Source of the DNA: Silene latifolia
Taxonomy: Eukaryota; Streptophyta; Magnoliopsida; Caryophyllales; Caryophyllaceae
Length of the DNA: 64,000 nt
Direction: 5' to 3'
Assembly (NCBI RefSeq): GCF_048544455.1
Contig: NC_133534.1
Location: 37,386,217-37,450,216, forward strand
Shown here: positions 11,186 to 22,145 of the stretch, one piece after another
Numbering within the stretch: position 1 is the first letter of the stretch
How the letters are laid out: every line of letters begins with the position of its first letter
The notes under the pieces: generated by a model
What the model was told of the DNA's origin: nothing
Database searches by the model: none
Seen by the model: the letters and a program-made list of their open reading frames with translations, nothing else
Made by a program: the position numbers and the translations under genes

Positions 11186-12537
11186 TGGTAATACTAAGGT
11201 TTTATGAGTCTCTGGGTACTCTATCGAGTGGGCCTTACTCTATCGAGTAAGGGCGTTTTGGTTTTTAAAACAGTATTCTGCATGTAGGGTACTCGATCGA
11301 GTAGCCTGGGAACTCGATCGAGTAAGTGGCACTCGATCGAGTACGTCAGTTACTCGATCGAGTAGCTCGGTTTTCGGGTAATGTTTTGTCGGGTTTTGTT
11401 AATAACACGGATTAATATATAAATCTTTCCGTCATCTTCATAATACACTTTTACAAACCTAATCACATTGAAAAAGAGATTCAAGTTACGTTCTTCGCAT
11501 TCATCCGTGTTATTGACAAATCCCGGAGCTTGAGAGGTCGGATTTCATCGTTCTTTGCATCCTTGTGATCCTTGCGTCGAGGGTAAGATCTACGTACCGA
11601 TTTTATAGTATTTAGTCAAGTTTGTTTAAACCCTAAGTTGGGGGATTGGGGATTTGTGTTAGTTCTTGTATGGTTAGTGATTATGTGATGATGTGTTAGG
11701 AGGAGGATTCGTAGAAGAGGCTTTTTAATACAGCTGTTGAGATCGTCTGCGTGTGTTGCATTCCAGGTAGGTTTTCCCTACTCAGTATTAGTCACATAAT
11801 GTGTTGATTGTTATATAATATCATACTCGTATTGTGACGGTTGTTGGAGTTGGTTACTGTTGATAGTTGTGATTGATTGTATCTGTCTGTGATCTTCGGG
11901 GTGCGTCCTTGGCCGAGTTGGTTCACTTGCGGGAGTGGCTTCACGCCCATTATTCGCCTTCTGTGGAACCCGCCACAGAAGGGATGTGCAAATTAATGAA
12001 TTTGGGTTTATCGCTCTATGGTATGAGCGGGGCTTAGGTGGGAACTGCTGCGGTCCCCCACTGGCGGAGTGGAGTTACCTGTTGCGATGGGTACTCTGGC
12101 AGGGCTACACACTTTAGTGTGTAGTCAGTGATGAGGAGTTGATTATGGTGTTTGGGTTATGTGACGATTGAGATGTGTTGGTTTCTGTCTTATTGTAATT
12201 ATATATATGATTGTGTGATTAGTACTGACCCCGTCTTTGTTTTGAAAAACTGTGGTGATCCATTAGGGGATGGTGAGCAGTTGTTGAGCAGGTATGAGTC
12301 GAGACATATGGGCTAGCTGGGATGTGTCACCACGAGATGATAGAGTCTTCCGCTGTAGTTTGAGTAGCTTATCAGACATTTTTGATTAGTTGTTAGACAT
12401 TTCGTTTAAGAACATGTAACCGTATTTCATCAGTTGGTTTTGGATTGTATTCACTAAACTTTATAGTATTTAAATGTTGTTTCTTTATTGTCTTTTGATT
12501 ATCATTGCCTCGGGAAACCGAGATGGTGACATATTTA
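11186..12537 (+). mobile_element. 5' LTR (copy B) of the chromodomain gypsy element, left part
   Basis: LTR sequence begins TGGTAATACTAAGG (one extra G relative to copies A and C) and runs to the insertion point of the copia element. It continues after the nested block at 36644-36694, giving about 1403 bp in all. It contains the same ACTCGATCGAGT palindromes (11290-11360) and TATATAAAT box as the other copies. The interrupted site reads gacat-attta on the left; the intact LTRs have gacatctttatacc. Confidence 0.85.
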
Positions 12538-12758
12538 TGTAGGAAATATCGGCATACTTCCATTAACATTATAAGGATTATAACGAAATTATAAATATGA
12601 AAACTAGTCATAAAAGAAATTTGCATAAACAAAATAGAGAGATTATGAAATCAACCTTCGGTCTTAGCAAATCGGCCTAAGAACAATATCGCAATAATAT
12701 TCGCCTATCAGTTGCACCCAAGATGATATGAGATATGCCTTTGTTCTTGCTAGAATAG

Positions 12759-15187
12759 TGTGGACAGTGGGGGTCCCACGGGGGCGCTTGGGAGGAAGAG
12801 AACAAGCGTTTGCATTTTGTTGGAGTCGCCACCAATTTTTATGGGAAATTGGAACCGTTCGAATACCTCGTACCATGTCAAGACACAAACTAGAGACATG
12901 AACACCAAGCAATTGTTACCCTTAGCATTCTATGTCTAGAATGACTCTCGTGGATGCCAATGAACACGGATGTTCACAGAGATCTGGAGTAAGGGGTGAG
13001 GGTACGTATTAAGAAGCTCTTTTGATCGAATACCTAATCCCGCCCGCCTCGATAGCGGCCTCTACTAATGATTAGGGAAGTTATTCGTACTTGATATATC
13101 GTCGATTATATGCATGCAATGCAACATCCAAGTTTTAACCCTAACATGTGAGAATTTAGACTAGGTCGGTTAACAATTAATTAGCAAACAATTAATGTCG
13201 AAATAGGATTTAGTGTTCAATTACATGTGAAAACATACAAATGATACAAGAACTATGATAAAGGAAATAAAGAAAATTACAATAATTACATCGGATTTAT
13301 TGATTTATGTCGAAAATACCTTCAAAACGGATAATTTGAGAAAACGAATAAAAGAATGAATCAACGAACAAATCAGTAGGCGATAATACGGTTAATAGTT
13401 AATTATACGTAAGCTAATTAAACTAGGTCAAGCAACAACGTAGTTCAGAGACAGAACTCATCCTGGAACAGGCGCAGCAGAGCTGCGCCCTCTGGAAGAG
13501 GCACAGCAGTTGCTGCGTCTGTTCCAAGGGTGAGTTCTGGCTGTGAAGCCGGAACTGCAAATCGTTAATGTTAATTGATGATTTTAAGGATTGATTACGA
13601 TATTTGACTCGGATGAAAGTGATTATCAGTTTATTTACATGCGATTAAAGGTCATGAAAGCAATAAAACATGGATGAGACGGATTAAAGATGGATTAATT
13701 ACATGAACGAATGATTGATTAGTGACATGGGTGAACAAAATAGACTAAACATGATGAATTGATGACAAATTAAAGACGAATATGACAATAGACAGATGAA
13801 AATATATCAAAGGTCGAATTCCAGAAACTCAATATAAACAAATCGAATTTCTACAACCCGGATTGAATTTAATGACGAAAACCCGCAAATATGAGATTAT
13901 AAGGGATTTAAGTCGGACTTATGACGGATAAAACATGTTAATGATGATAATTAATATACATGCGAAATTAATATGCTATTATGGTCAAAGAATTAACAAG
14001 AAACAAACGAAACAAACAAAAGACGAACGAATTACAGAGGACGAAGGAAGAAGAAAGGAAGCAGGAACTGCGGCAGCCTCACGAAGAGGCGCAGCAGGAA
14101 CTGCGCTCCTTCGAAGAGGCACGGCAGTTGCTGCGTCCTTTCTCGACGGTTTGTCTTCTGAAAATCCGTAAAAAGAGGTTTTAAAGCACGGTTTTCGAAA
14201 TCGGTTTTAATTGGTATTTTCGACATGAACCTTACAATTGAGGATACAAAAAGGTAAATAACAATAAATAAAGAGAGATTTACACCCTCAGACTTACATG
14301 TTTGACGAAACGAGAAGGACTAAGTTATCGATTAGCGATGCTCGACTCGAACTATAATGCAAATATGAAAGTGCCCTCGTAAGAGGAAAACGATTAGATT
14401 AATTAAGTTGATTGATGTGGAGTTGGTCAAATTGGTCGGTCATGCAAACGAGGCTGGTACTCAGAAGGATCCGAGCTTACGTGGTCGAATGTTCAAGCAC
14501 GTAGACGCCAAAAAGTAAGAACAAAGGTCTAGAATGCAAAGGGAGAAGAGAAGGGCGGACACTCGCGTGAGAAATATGAGGAGCGAAGGCTCCTATTTAT
14601 ACTAATCACGTGAAGGAATTAGGGTTTCGGAGAGTCTTTGGAAGTGAATCTCGGAAAGATATGAAAAAGATACGAAAATTACGCAGAAAAGGACCTGGGA
14701 AGAGGCGCAGCAGCCACTGCGTCTCTTGGAAGAGGCGCAGCACCTGCTGCGTCTCTTCCCAAGTGGTTTCCTCCTGCGGAAGAAAGATTTCCGTGTTTGA
14801 GTTATAGAAGGACGGAATAATTTGGTTTTCCTTAATATCCTATGTAAAATATTACGGGAAATTGTTTACCAAAGAATAAAGATTGTGAAATATTTATAAA
14901 ATATGGAATAGAAATATCCGGAACATTCCAGAACATTCGACGCGGGATTTACGGTTATCGTTATCGAAAATGAAGACGGTTTTAGGCCCGGACTCCAAAT
15001 GTACTCTAATTCTTGTCAAAACGACCGTATCGGCACGTAGATGACAACTAAGAGGTAGATATTAATGTTTGAGCAATCACTTGACGATAAACTTATTTAA
15101 TCTGTCACAAATCGTTCCGCGTAACAAACATGCGGCCCAATCATCACCGGGTGGTTTGCGAGAGGTGCGAAATGAGGTATCTCTGAG
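12759..15187 (-). repeat. 3' LTR of the Ogre/Tat element
   Basis: It matches 29365-31754 closely. Minus-strand TATA box: ATTAGTATAAATAG at 14606-14593. Upstream of it on that strand (14698-14765) lie two GC-rich palindrome units of the type aagaggcgcagca/tgctgcgtctctt, where the other LTR has only one. More such palindromes lie at 13466-13527 and 14058-14140. Open frames inside the LTR are repeat-driven and are not taken as genes. The inner border is blurred: ggtatctctga here against ggtatctaca in the other LTR. Confidence 0.85.
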
Positions 15188-16847
15188 CCCCCACTTTGAC
15201 CGAGGCTTGGACAAGGCGAAAGTCAAAGTATAGCCATCAGTTCAATCGAAGATTACAACCTGACGACTATGGCAACGCGAGGCGGCTCAAGGGGTCTGAG
15301 CCAAGGACCTGTCGTCGGGAACATTTTAGAGTCTGTCGACTATCGGGGAGGGTCGTTTAAAGTCCATTAGACTACGTGAGGAGGCTCGTCAGCCATAAGA
15401 AGAGACCATACCTGAAACTTCTGGACCAAACGGGACTGAAGGTGCTTCGGCGAAACTCTTGGGCCTGAAGATAACTTGGTGTCTGAAGATATGACGGTTT
15501 ATCCTGAAAAGGGGTATCTGAAGGATTAAAAGGAAACGATGATTCTGAGGAAAGACGGCGGGACACGATCGGGAAGCTGGCTGGGAGAAATCTGTGCGTG
15601 TTCAGCTTCGAACAAACTTCGGAAGAAATAGGGGCTGATGTTGATCTCCATGTCTCGAGAGGGAAAGTCTATCCGCTTACTCTCGTTGGGGAACATAATC
15701 GGGAATTAATCTCCATGTCTCGAGAGGGAAAGTCTATCCGCTTACTCTCGTTGGGGAAATATGATGAAGGTGCGTCGAAACACCTGTGAAGGAATATCTG
15801 CTCGTTGTGACAAGCCAAGTCTTGGAAGCGATAAATAACGTGTAACAGTCTGCTGCTGGCTTAGAAATACGGGCCGGAATGAGAGATAATCGTCAAACGA
15901 ACCAAATAGATAAAATAGCATCGGGGAAGAGGCGCACCAAAGATGGGCCCACAAATAACGAACTCATAACGAATTTTTGAAAACTCGTATGGAGGGAACA
16001 CCAGGAAGAGGCGCAAAGAAGAGTGCGTCTCTTGGAATAGCGCAGCGCCTGCTGCGTCTGTTCCTAAGGGTGTATTTTCTGCGTAAAAACGCGATAAACA
16101 GAGGGATTATTTCATTTGTTTCGAAACACAAATCACACAATACTCTCTCAAATCTTAACCATTTCTGCCAAGGTTTGATCCAAAAGCTCGCATTAATCAC
16201 GACTAATCGAGGTATGTGTCTCATTCTTGCATTAATCTTCTGTATTTGTTCAATTTTGGATCGAAAAAATAGGGTTTATGACCTAATTAATCGAAAATTT
16301 GGGGCTTTTCCCCCAAATGCATTTGCCTTGTGAAATTGGTATTAGAAACGCATAATTGGTAATATAAGGAACATAACCATGTATTTGTTTCGAATTTTCG
16401 TTGAGTTTTGAGCATTTGAGTGAATTTGAGATGGTTTCACAGCTAAACCGTAAATTGCTTCGAAAATAGCCTTAGGATTGTCCATTTACGATGAAACATG
16501 ATATTTGGGATCTTTGGATGATGGGTAAACTCCCTACCATCTCGGAATTTTGGTTTGTGACAGGTTTTTCAGGACACTTTTCTAGGGCATAATCGCTGTT
16601 ATAACGAAATGCTGCCGAAATTTCGACTCGAACCCGGAAATAGGCTTCAAATTAGGCTTGACTTGACCCTAAATTACCACATTAGTGATCGGGTTTGTGA
16701 GAATATGGCCAATGATGGCGAGAAAGAGCGATTTCAGGGCTTCCGAAGGCTCGACAATCCCTTAACCAAGGCTTGTCGTCACGTGACGCGGCCTAAATTT
16801 GCTTTAATGTTGCAGGTGATGAGGCTTCTACTTCTGGGAGATCTCCC
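15188..16847. other. Ogre 3' region: leader and promoter side of the antisense PMD gene
   Basis: No complete gene was found. At 15640-15750 a segment of about 60 bp (tctccatgtctcgagaggg...) is present twice in tandem. At 16009-16063 there is a GC-rich palindrome unit (gaagaggcgca...tgctgcgtctgttcc), followed by attttctgcgtaaa. That string is also found next to the palindromes in the LTR (minus strand, ccttttctgcgtaa). This suggests LTR-derived promoter material in front of the plus-strand gene at 16848. An AG acceptor at 16815 (ttgcag) directly precedes its first coding exon, so a 5' leader intron is likely. Confidence 0.4.
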
Positions 16848-19222
16848 ATGGAGATAGACGCTGTTGTTGTCGAGGAGGCTTTGGAGCAGGCCTTCACCGC
16901 TGCGGTGATGGCTGCTGGGGACGAGGTCCATGAGGAGGAGGTTGTTGAGGAGGAGGAGGCCCCGAGACGGGCCAACGTTGGACGAGGAGGTCGTCAGCTG
17001 AGGGGAGCATCTGCGTGGGCTGAGACCTGGGAGAGTAGGCACCTGCTTTGGGCTGCAGAGGGTCGCCTATCCTAAAGGACGGTGAAGAGCTTGGTAATTA
17101 GGAATTCACTACTCATTATTCATGTCCTTCCGTTCATTTGTTCATATTTCTTCCAATTTTCATTCAAAACTAAAGATAGCTTTTGTTTCAAATCACAATA
17201 GGAGGCTGGGAATATCAGGTCGTTCTCGGGTTACACGACAGCGATGGAGTGCTACGAGCGGCTGTCAGCGGAGGAGCGCGCCATGATCGAGCGTGGAGCG
17301 TTCGGTGCCTTGGTGTAGGCCTGGAGGGATATCGCGAAGAGGAAGTTGCGGGCTAACCTTAGCCTGGTCCGGGCTTTCTTGGACCGATTCTGGGATACGA
17401 CTTCCACTTTTCACATGCCTTTTGGTGAGGTGGGAGTCACTCTGGAGGACTACGGCATGATTTACGGTGTGCCGTGTGGGATCGAGGTGTGGAGTGGGGG
17501 AGATTGCCATGAGGGTGGACTCGGCCGAGGCTAGGAGGTTGATCGGCTGGAACTTGTCGCCGAAGGCTGTCACAATGCCGGGTTTGGTGCCCAGCTCCTA
17601 CGTTCGAGACTACTTTGCGGGAAAGATCCCGGCGCTGTTGACGATTGACGGGAGAGAGACGGCTCCTCTTCCCTGTACAGCTGAGCAGCGGGCTCGTTTG
17701 TGGCTTTGGTGGTTTCTGTCTTCGATTTACCTCGGAGACAAGGGAGAGAGGCTGTCGACGAAGCTTCTTCCCTTCCTTTCTGACCTGAGCTCCCTAGGGC
17801 GTTGGGACCGTGTCACCGCTTTGGTTTTGCGGTCCTCATCCGCTTCATAAGGGCCATGGTTCGTCCGGAGTTGATGGAGAAGGGGACTTCTCCCGGCGTA
17901 TCGGACTGGACTCTCACCGGAGGTATGAACCTTCATTTAGACCAAAATCAATTCTTTTCTTTATCAAATCACAAAAGATCGTTATTAACTATCTTGCTTT
18001 ACAGGCGTGGGTGTACTCCTACTTTCCGGGCCTCGCGCCCAAGAGGACGGAGTCGCTGGAGAAGGCCTATCCCGTGGTGAGGGATTGGGTGATGTGCAGG
18101 ACGAAGAGCAAGCGTTCTTCTTACGGTGTCTACCGGCGGGACGTGAACGCTCTTCAGCTAGACAGCGTAAGCATCTCACTTATATTCATTTGCTTCTTCA
18201 TTGCTTTTAAATTGATCATAAGAATGATTCCTTGTTTATCTTGTCCCAGTGGGTGCCCAGGCCTTGGGCGTAGTACGCTGGAGCGCCTCCTTTTGTGGCT
18301 GAGGTCCTTCGACCTAGGAGCTCGAGCCGGCTGCTATTGAGGACGTCGATGGGTCTTGTGTGATACTTGGGCGAGCGTTTGGCTCATCAGTGCTCTCGGG
18401 ACGTGTTGACGGTTCCCATCGATCCTCCTAGGACGATGTTCAGGGAGCCTTCTGAGGCAGAGAGGGAGGCCGACTTGGCTGGCGTTAGTGGTGACGCCCT
18501 CCTTCTTCCTGGCGTGGACTACTCGGCGTTCCTCTACGGGAGGTTGGCGTACTGGCCGGTAGTGGTGAGCATCTTTACTCTTCTTCTTTACTTGATTTTT
18601 GAGAATTATGATGAAAGATCATCGATTAATGAGAAATATTTGGTTTTGCAGGAGGTTGAGACGGCGGGCATCGAGCCCCCAGAGTACCCCGAGACCCTCG
18701 AGTACACTGACACGATTGGGAGGACGACGATCTCCGAGCTGCGTGACTTTGACGTGGCTGTGACGGATGCTGGCCTGGACGACTGGCAGCATCTGATTCG
18801 GAGGGTGAGCCTCTAATTTTGCATAATTTTTGTGTAGGAACACATTTGATTGAGTTTGTTCAATTATTGAGAACTTCTTTTTGAAAATGCAGGTTGCGCC
18901 GTCTCGGTTCGTGGCGTTTTGGAGGGTGGCCAACCGGCTGCGAGCTACTGCCGTCGAGGCACTTATCGGCGGTCGAGGCCGTCAGGTATGAACCTTGTGC
19001 CTGTTTCATTTTTGAATTTTGATTTTCCAACTTTTCTTGTAATTGCTTGAAATGATTGACATGAGCCAATTTTGTTGTTTACAGGGGGACCGCGAGTTGG
19101 AGCGAGAGTTATCTCAGTCTCGGGAGGAGACAGCTCGCTTGTTGAGGGAGCTCGAGGTTTGAGACGCCGAGATTGCTGCTCTTGGGGCAAGAGTTGCGGA
19201 GCTGGAGGGCGACCAGCAGTAG
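16848..19222 (+). pseudogene. Antisense plant-mobile-domain (MAIN-like) gene inside the Ogre element
   Basis: Seven exon-like blocks with GT..AG borders: 16848-about 17091, 17202-17922, 18005-18166, 18250-18564, 18652-18804, 18893-18985, 19084-19222. Exon 1 starts MEIDAVVVEE and is very acidic. Exon 2 carries the plant mobile domain core: LVRAFLDRFW, then TFHMPFGEVGVTLEDYGMIYG (core at 17350-17480). Later blocks include AWVYSYFPGLAPK and YSAFLYGRLAYWPVV. The last exon is a short Glu/Arg-rich coiled coil ending EGDQQ. PMD proteins (MAIN and MAIL in Arabidopsis) act in the nucleus in silencing and genome stability, and PMD genes are often carried by transposons. In-frame stops (near 17074, 17317 and 18271) and a frameshift near 17500 show it is now broken. 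It runs opposite to gag-pol. The PMD call is firm; the exon model is approximate. Confidence 0.7.
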
Positions 19223-20018
19223 TTTTGTGTAGTTTTTGTTTGTTTGTTGGCCGTATTTTGCACATTTGTACATTTTGGACCTTTATTTTGAACATTTCGG
19301 ATTTTGTTTGGGGCTCGAGCCTCCAGTTTGTTGTACATTTCCCTTTTTGGTTGTATATAAGATGGCCTGAGTGCCTTTGCTGCTGGGTTGTGTTGCTTGT
19401 ATCTGCAAGTTAGCTTTGAACAGGTTTGGTAGGTGACGGTTTACGCCGTCATGATGCCGAAATTTACATAGAAATCACGCAACACATACATTTGTATATA
19501 CACATGGCCTGAATTAGCGCAAAACAAATGACTCAAAAGCACGCAAAAATGCAAAAATTTTGCCGGAAATGACCGGACGGTAGGGAGGGTTACCCCTAAA
19601 AAAGAAAAAAAAATAGAAACCTATAAGTTAGAAATGAAATGAATATAAAAAGAAATGAAAGAAATATAAATTAAATAAATATATAAATTTTAAAATGAAT
19701 TAAATTAGTATGAAACTTATTTCTTAAAATGAAAATGTGCAAGTGTGGTAAAATGACGAAAATGTCGATGTCGTCTCGAGATGCGTGCCCGCGGAATTAG
19801 GAAACACGAAATATGGTAGCTTCCACTTATTTACCAAAATAATAACCCGTAGGAATAGGAAATTATTCGTCGAGGAATTAGGAAAGATCCAACGCGGAAA
19901 ATCACAGAAGCTTAGCTGAGGAAGAGGCGCAACATGAGCTACGTCCCTTTGAAGAGGCGCAGCAGGTGCTGCGCCTGTTCCCAGGTGGTTCCGTTCTGGC
20001 AGATTTTTGGAAACAGAA
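19223..20018. repeat. Intergenic part between the two antisense genes, with a GC-rich palindrome
   Basis: No gene was seen. It is AT-rich from 19600 to 19740. At 19919-19982 two GC-rich palindrome units occur (gaagaggcgcaacatgagc... and gaagaggcgcagcaggtgct...gcctgttcccagg). They are closely related to the units in the LTRs and immediately upstream of the TATA box of the next gene. Confidence 0.5.
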
Positions 20019-20032
20019 ATTAGTATAAATAG
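20019..20032 (+). promoter_or_regulatory. TATA box of the antisense DUF7745-like gene, shared with the Ogre LTR
   Basis: The 14-mer ATTAGTATAAATAG lies 86 bp before the ATG at 20118. The same 14-mer is the minus-strand TATA region of both LTRs (14606-14593 and 31208-31195). In both settings GC-rich palindrome units lie upstream. This suggests that the antisense gene is driven by a copy of the element's own LTR promoter. Confidence 0.65.
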
Positions 20033-20117
20033 AGACGTCGATAGAGCTTTTATTCACACAATTCTTCCGTCTCTTCTTCGTCTTATTACATAAAATTCTC
20101 AAAATAATCTCCTCATC

Positions 20118-21610
20118 ATGAATACTTTGGAGATTCGCTTAAAAGAATGGACCAACGAATTTTCAAACAAGGAGAAATATGACATGGGCGCCTATAATCT
20201 TGGATCATTGTTGAGTTTGAAGCTTATCAAGGTTGTCAAACCATTCTTGGATTCTTGTCTTGATTATTGGGACCTGAATTACCACGTTTTTGCGTTCCCT
20301 GGAGGCGATATTTGCCCATTTCCTGAAGAAATTGCTGCGATTGGTGGGTGGGACCCTGAACACTTGCCTGCCATTCCTTCTACTTCGCAAGGGTACAAGA
20401 GCAAATTTAGAGACTTGCTTGGGTTGACTAGACTCGAGGTGGACCGTCTAGTGACCTCGAAAGGAGTGCGAATGTTGGACTTCATTGATCGATTTATTAA
20501 CAGGGCCGACCCCACCGTTTCTTATGTTGCTAGGCGAAGGGCATTTGGGTTTTGCTTGTTGCATGTGTATGTCTTCCAAGGGCATGTTGATGAAGACTTG
20601 AGAGGTGATCCCCGTCTTCTGGACCTTGTTGAGCAAATGGAGCTGCGCAGGAGCCCAGCTTGTTTATGTCTAGGAGAGATCATGTTGGGCTTGGATAATA
20701 GGAGAGACAACCGCGACCTACCGTATTTGGGAAGTCCCGTCATTCTGCAGGTAAAAGAACATTTTTTTTTCTTTTTTTTTCTTTTTTTTTTCGTTTTTTT
20801 TTTATGTCTAATACCTGCTTTTGGTAGGTTTGGCTTATGGAACGGCTTCGATTGATCGAGCCCCCAGTTCATGTTCCTTCTTATCATGCTCGTTCAATTG
20901 CAATGAGGACCAGGCTTTACATGGTGGACTTCACCCGAGTCTGCAATTATTGGGAGAACAAACTGAAGAGTGATGATGGCCCTTTGATTAGGTGGATTGT
21001 ACCGTGGTGGCACCTCAAATCACATCCGGAGTGTCTTCTTTGGATCCTACCCGATCCGTGCGCATTCCTGGCTTGGAATTTATGGTGTGCATCTTCCGGA
21101 AAGGCCGATGAGACAGTTGGACTAAAACAGACGATCCCAAAACTTGATACCGTCGAGTCCCCGCAGATCGCGCCGTGGCGCTTACTCTGAGAGAGTCGAA
21201 GGGAGTGGGCCATTAAATGGGCCCAAAGAAATGTATGGTTCTTGAACTCTTCTGCTAATGCCTTATGGGTGTCGGATTCCTATCTGCGATGGAGGAAAGC
21301 TACTACTCCGGAAGAGCGCGAGAGATTGAGGAAGCGCGAGCCCGTCGACTACAAGGTGCGCGAGGTGGAAAAAGAGAAGGAGAAGCATCTGACTGAGGGA
21401 GAGGAGGAAGCCGGGTTTCGAGTCGTTTATCGTTCGAAGAAACCGAAGACCTCTCCTGTCGTGGAGATGGTGATTGGCAAGAATGGGAAGTCTAGGCCTC
21501 GAGAAAGACCGTTGGTGATTAGGTCCGAAGTGGTGCAAGAGCGTCCGGCTCGAGGTCGTGACAAGAAATATGATAAGAATGACAAGGGCAAAGGGAAGAT
21601 GGAAGAATAG
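20118..21610 (+). pseudogene. Antisense DUF7745-like gene inside the Ogre element
   Basis: ATG at 20118 follows a TATA box and a short leader. Exon 1 (20118-20749) encodes about 210 residues, including VFAFPGGDICPFPEEIAAIGG, RLVTSKGVRMLDFIDRF and ARRRAFGFCLLHVYVFQG. An intron of 79 bp follows (GT at 20750, long T runs, AG at 20828). Exon 2 continues VWLMERLRLIEPP, DFTRVCNYWENKL and LIRWIVPWW, and ends with a Lys/Arg/Glu-rich tail to TAG at 21608. The fold type resembles plant proteins of the DUF7745 or plant-mobile-domain kind found in Tat-type retrotransposons; no biochemical role is known to me. One TGA (21188-21190) splits exon 2, but the frame is open on both sides, so a single nonsense change may be the only lesion. 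It lies tail-to-tail with the integrase end (22146). Confidence 0.65.
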
Positions 21611-22145
21611 CCCGAGTCTTTATTTATTATTTATTATTATTATTATTGTTGTAATAAAAAGGTGGGGTTTTTAGAATTCTAGCCTATTTTTATTTTTATT
21701 ATGTAGCGTACTATTACTAGAAAATGAATGAAATAAAAAGGTTAAATGGTTATGAAACCGTTGTGATTTTTCTATTTATTATTCTTGTCGAATTCCAAAT
21801 GCAATGCAAATATCTTTCTATTTACATTTTAAAATAATGGGTTATATCCTGTGAAGGATTGCCTACGTATTCATTAAAAATGAAATCAAACCCTTGCGCG
21901 TAGTTCGAGTAAATGTAAAAGAATAATTGTTCAAAGCAAGAGCTTGTAATGAACTTAGAAAATAAGCATGAGCTTTTGCTTACTCTGAAGGTGCAGTTTA
22001 GTTTATTTGATGTTATGAGGATGACAAATTTGTCAGAATGCAAGAGCATAGTGACATTAGCCTATTTCAGCTTGGCCAGGGGCCGTTTATTTAGTGCCAC
22101 AAGAGCGACACGCGAGGTTACGCGAGGCGCGTTTTAGTTCCTATT

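Noticed and set aside
13935..14184. Overlapping open frames in the Ogre LTR (also 30537-30773), Lys/Arg/Glu- or Ala/Arg-rich
   Set aside because: They follow the GC-rich palindrome units and the purine-rich strand; several frames are open at once and the coding changes between LTRs are not conservative.
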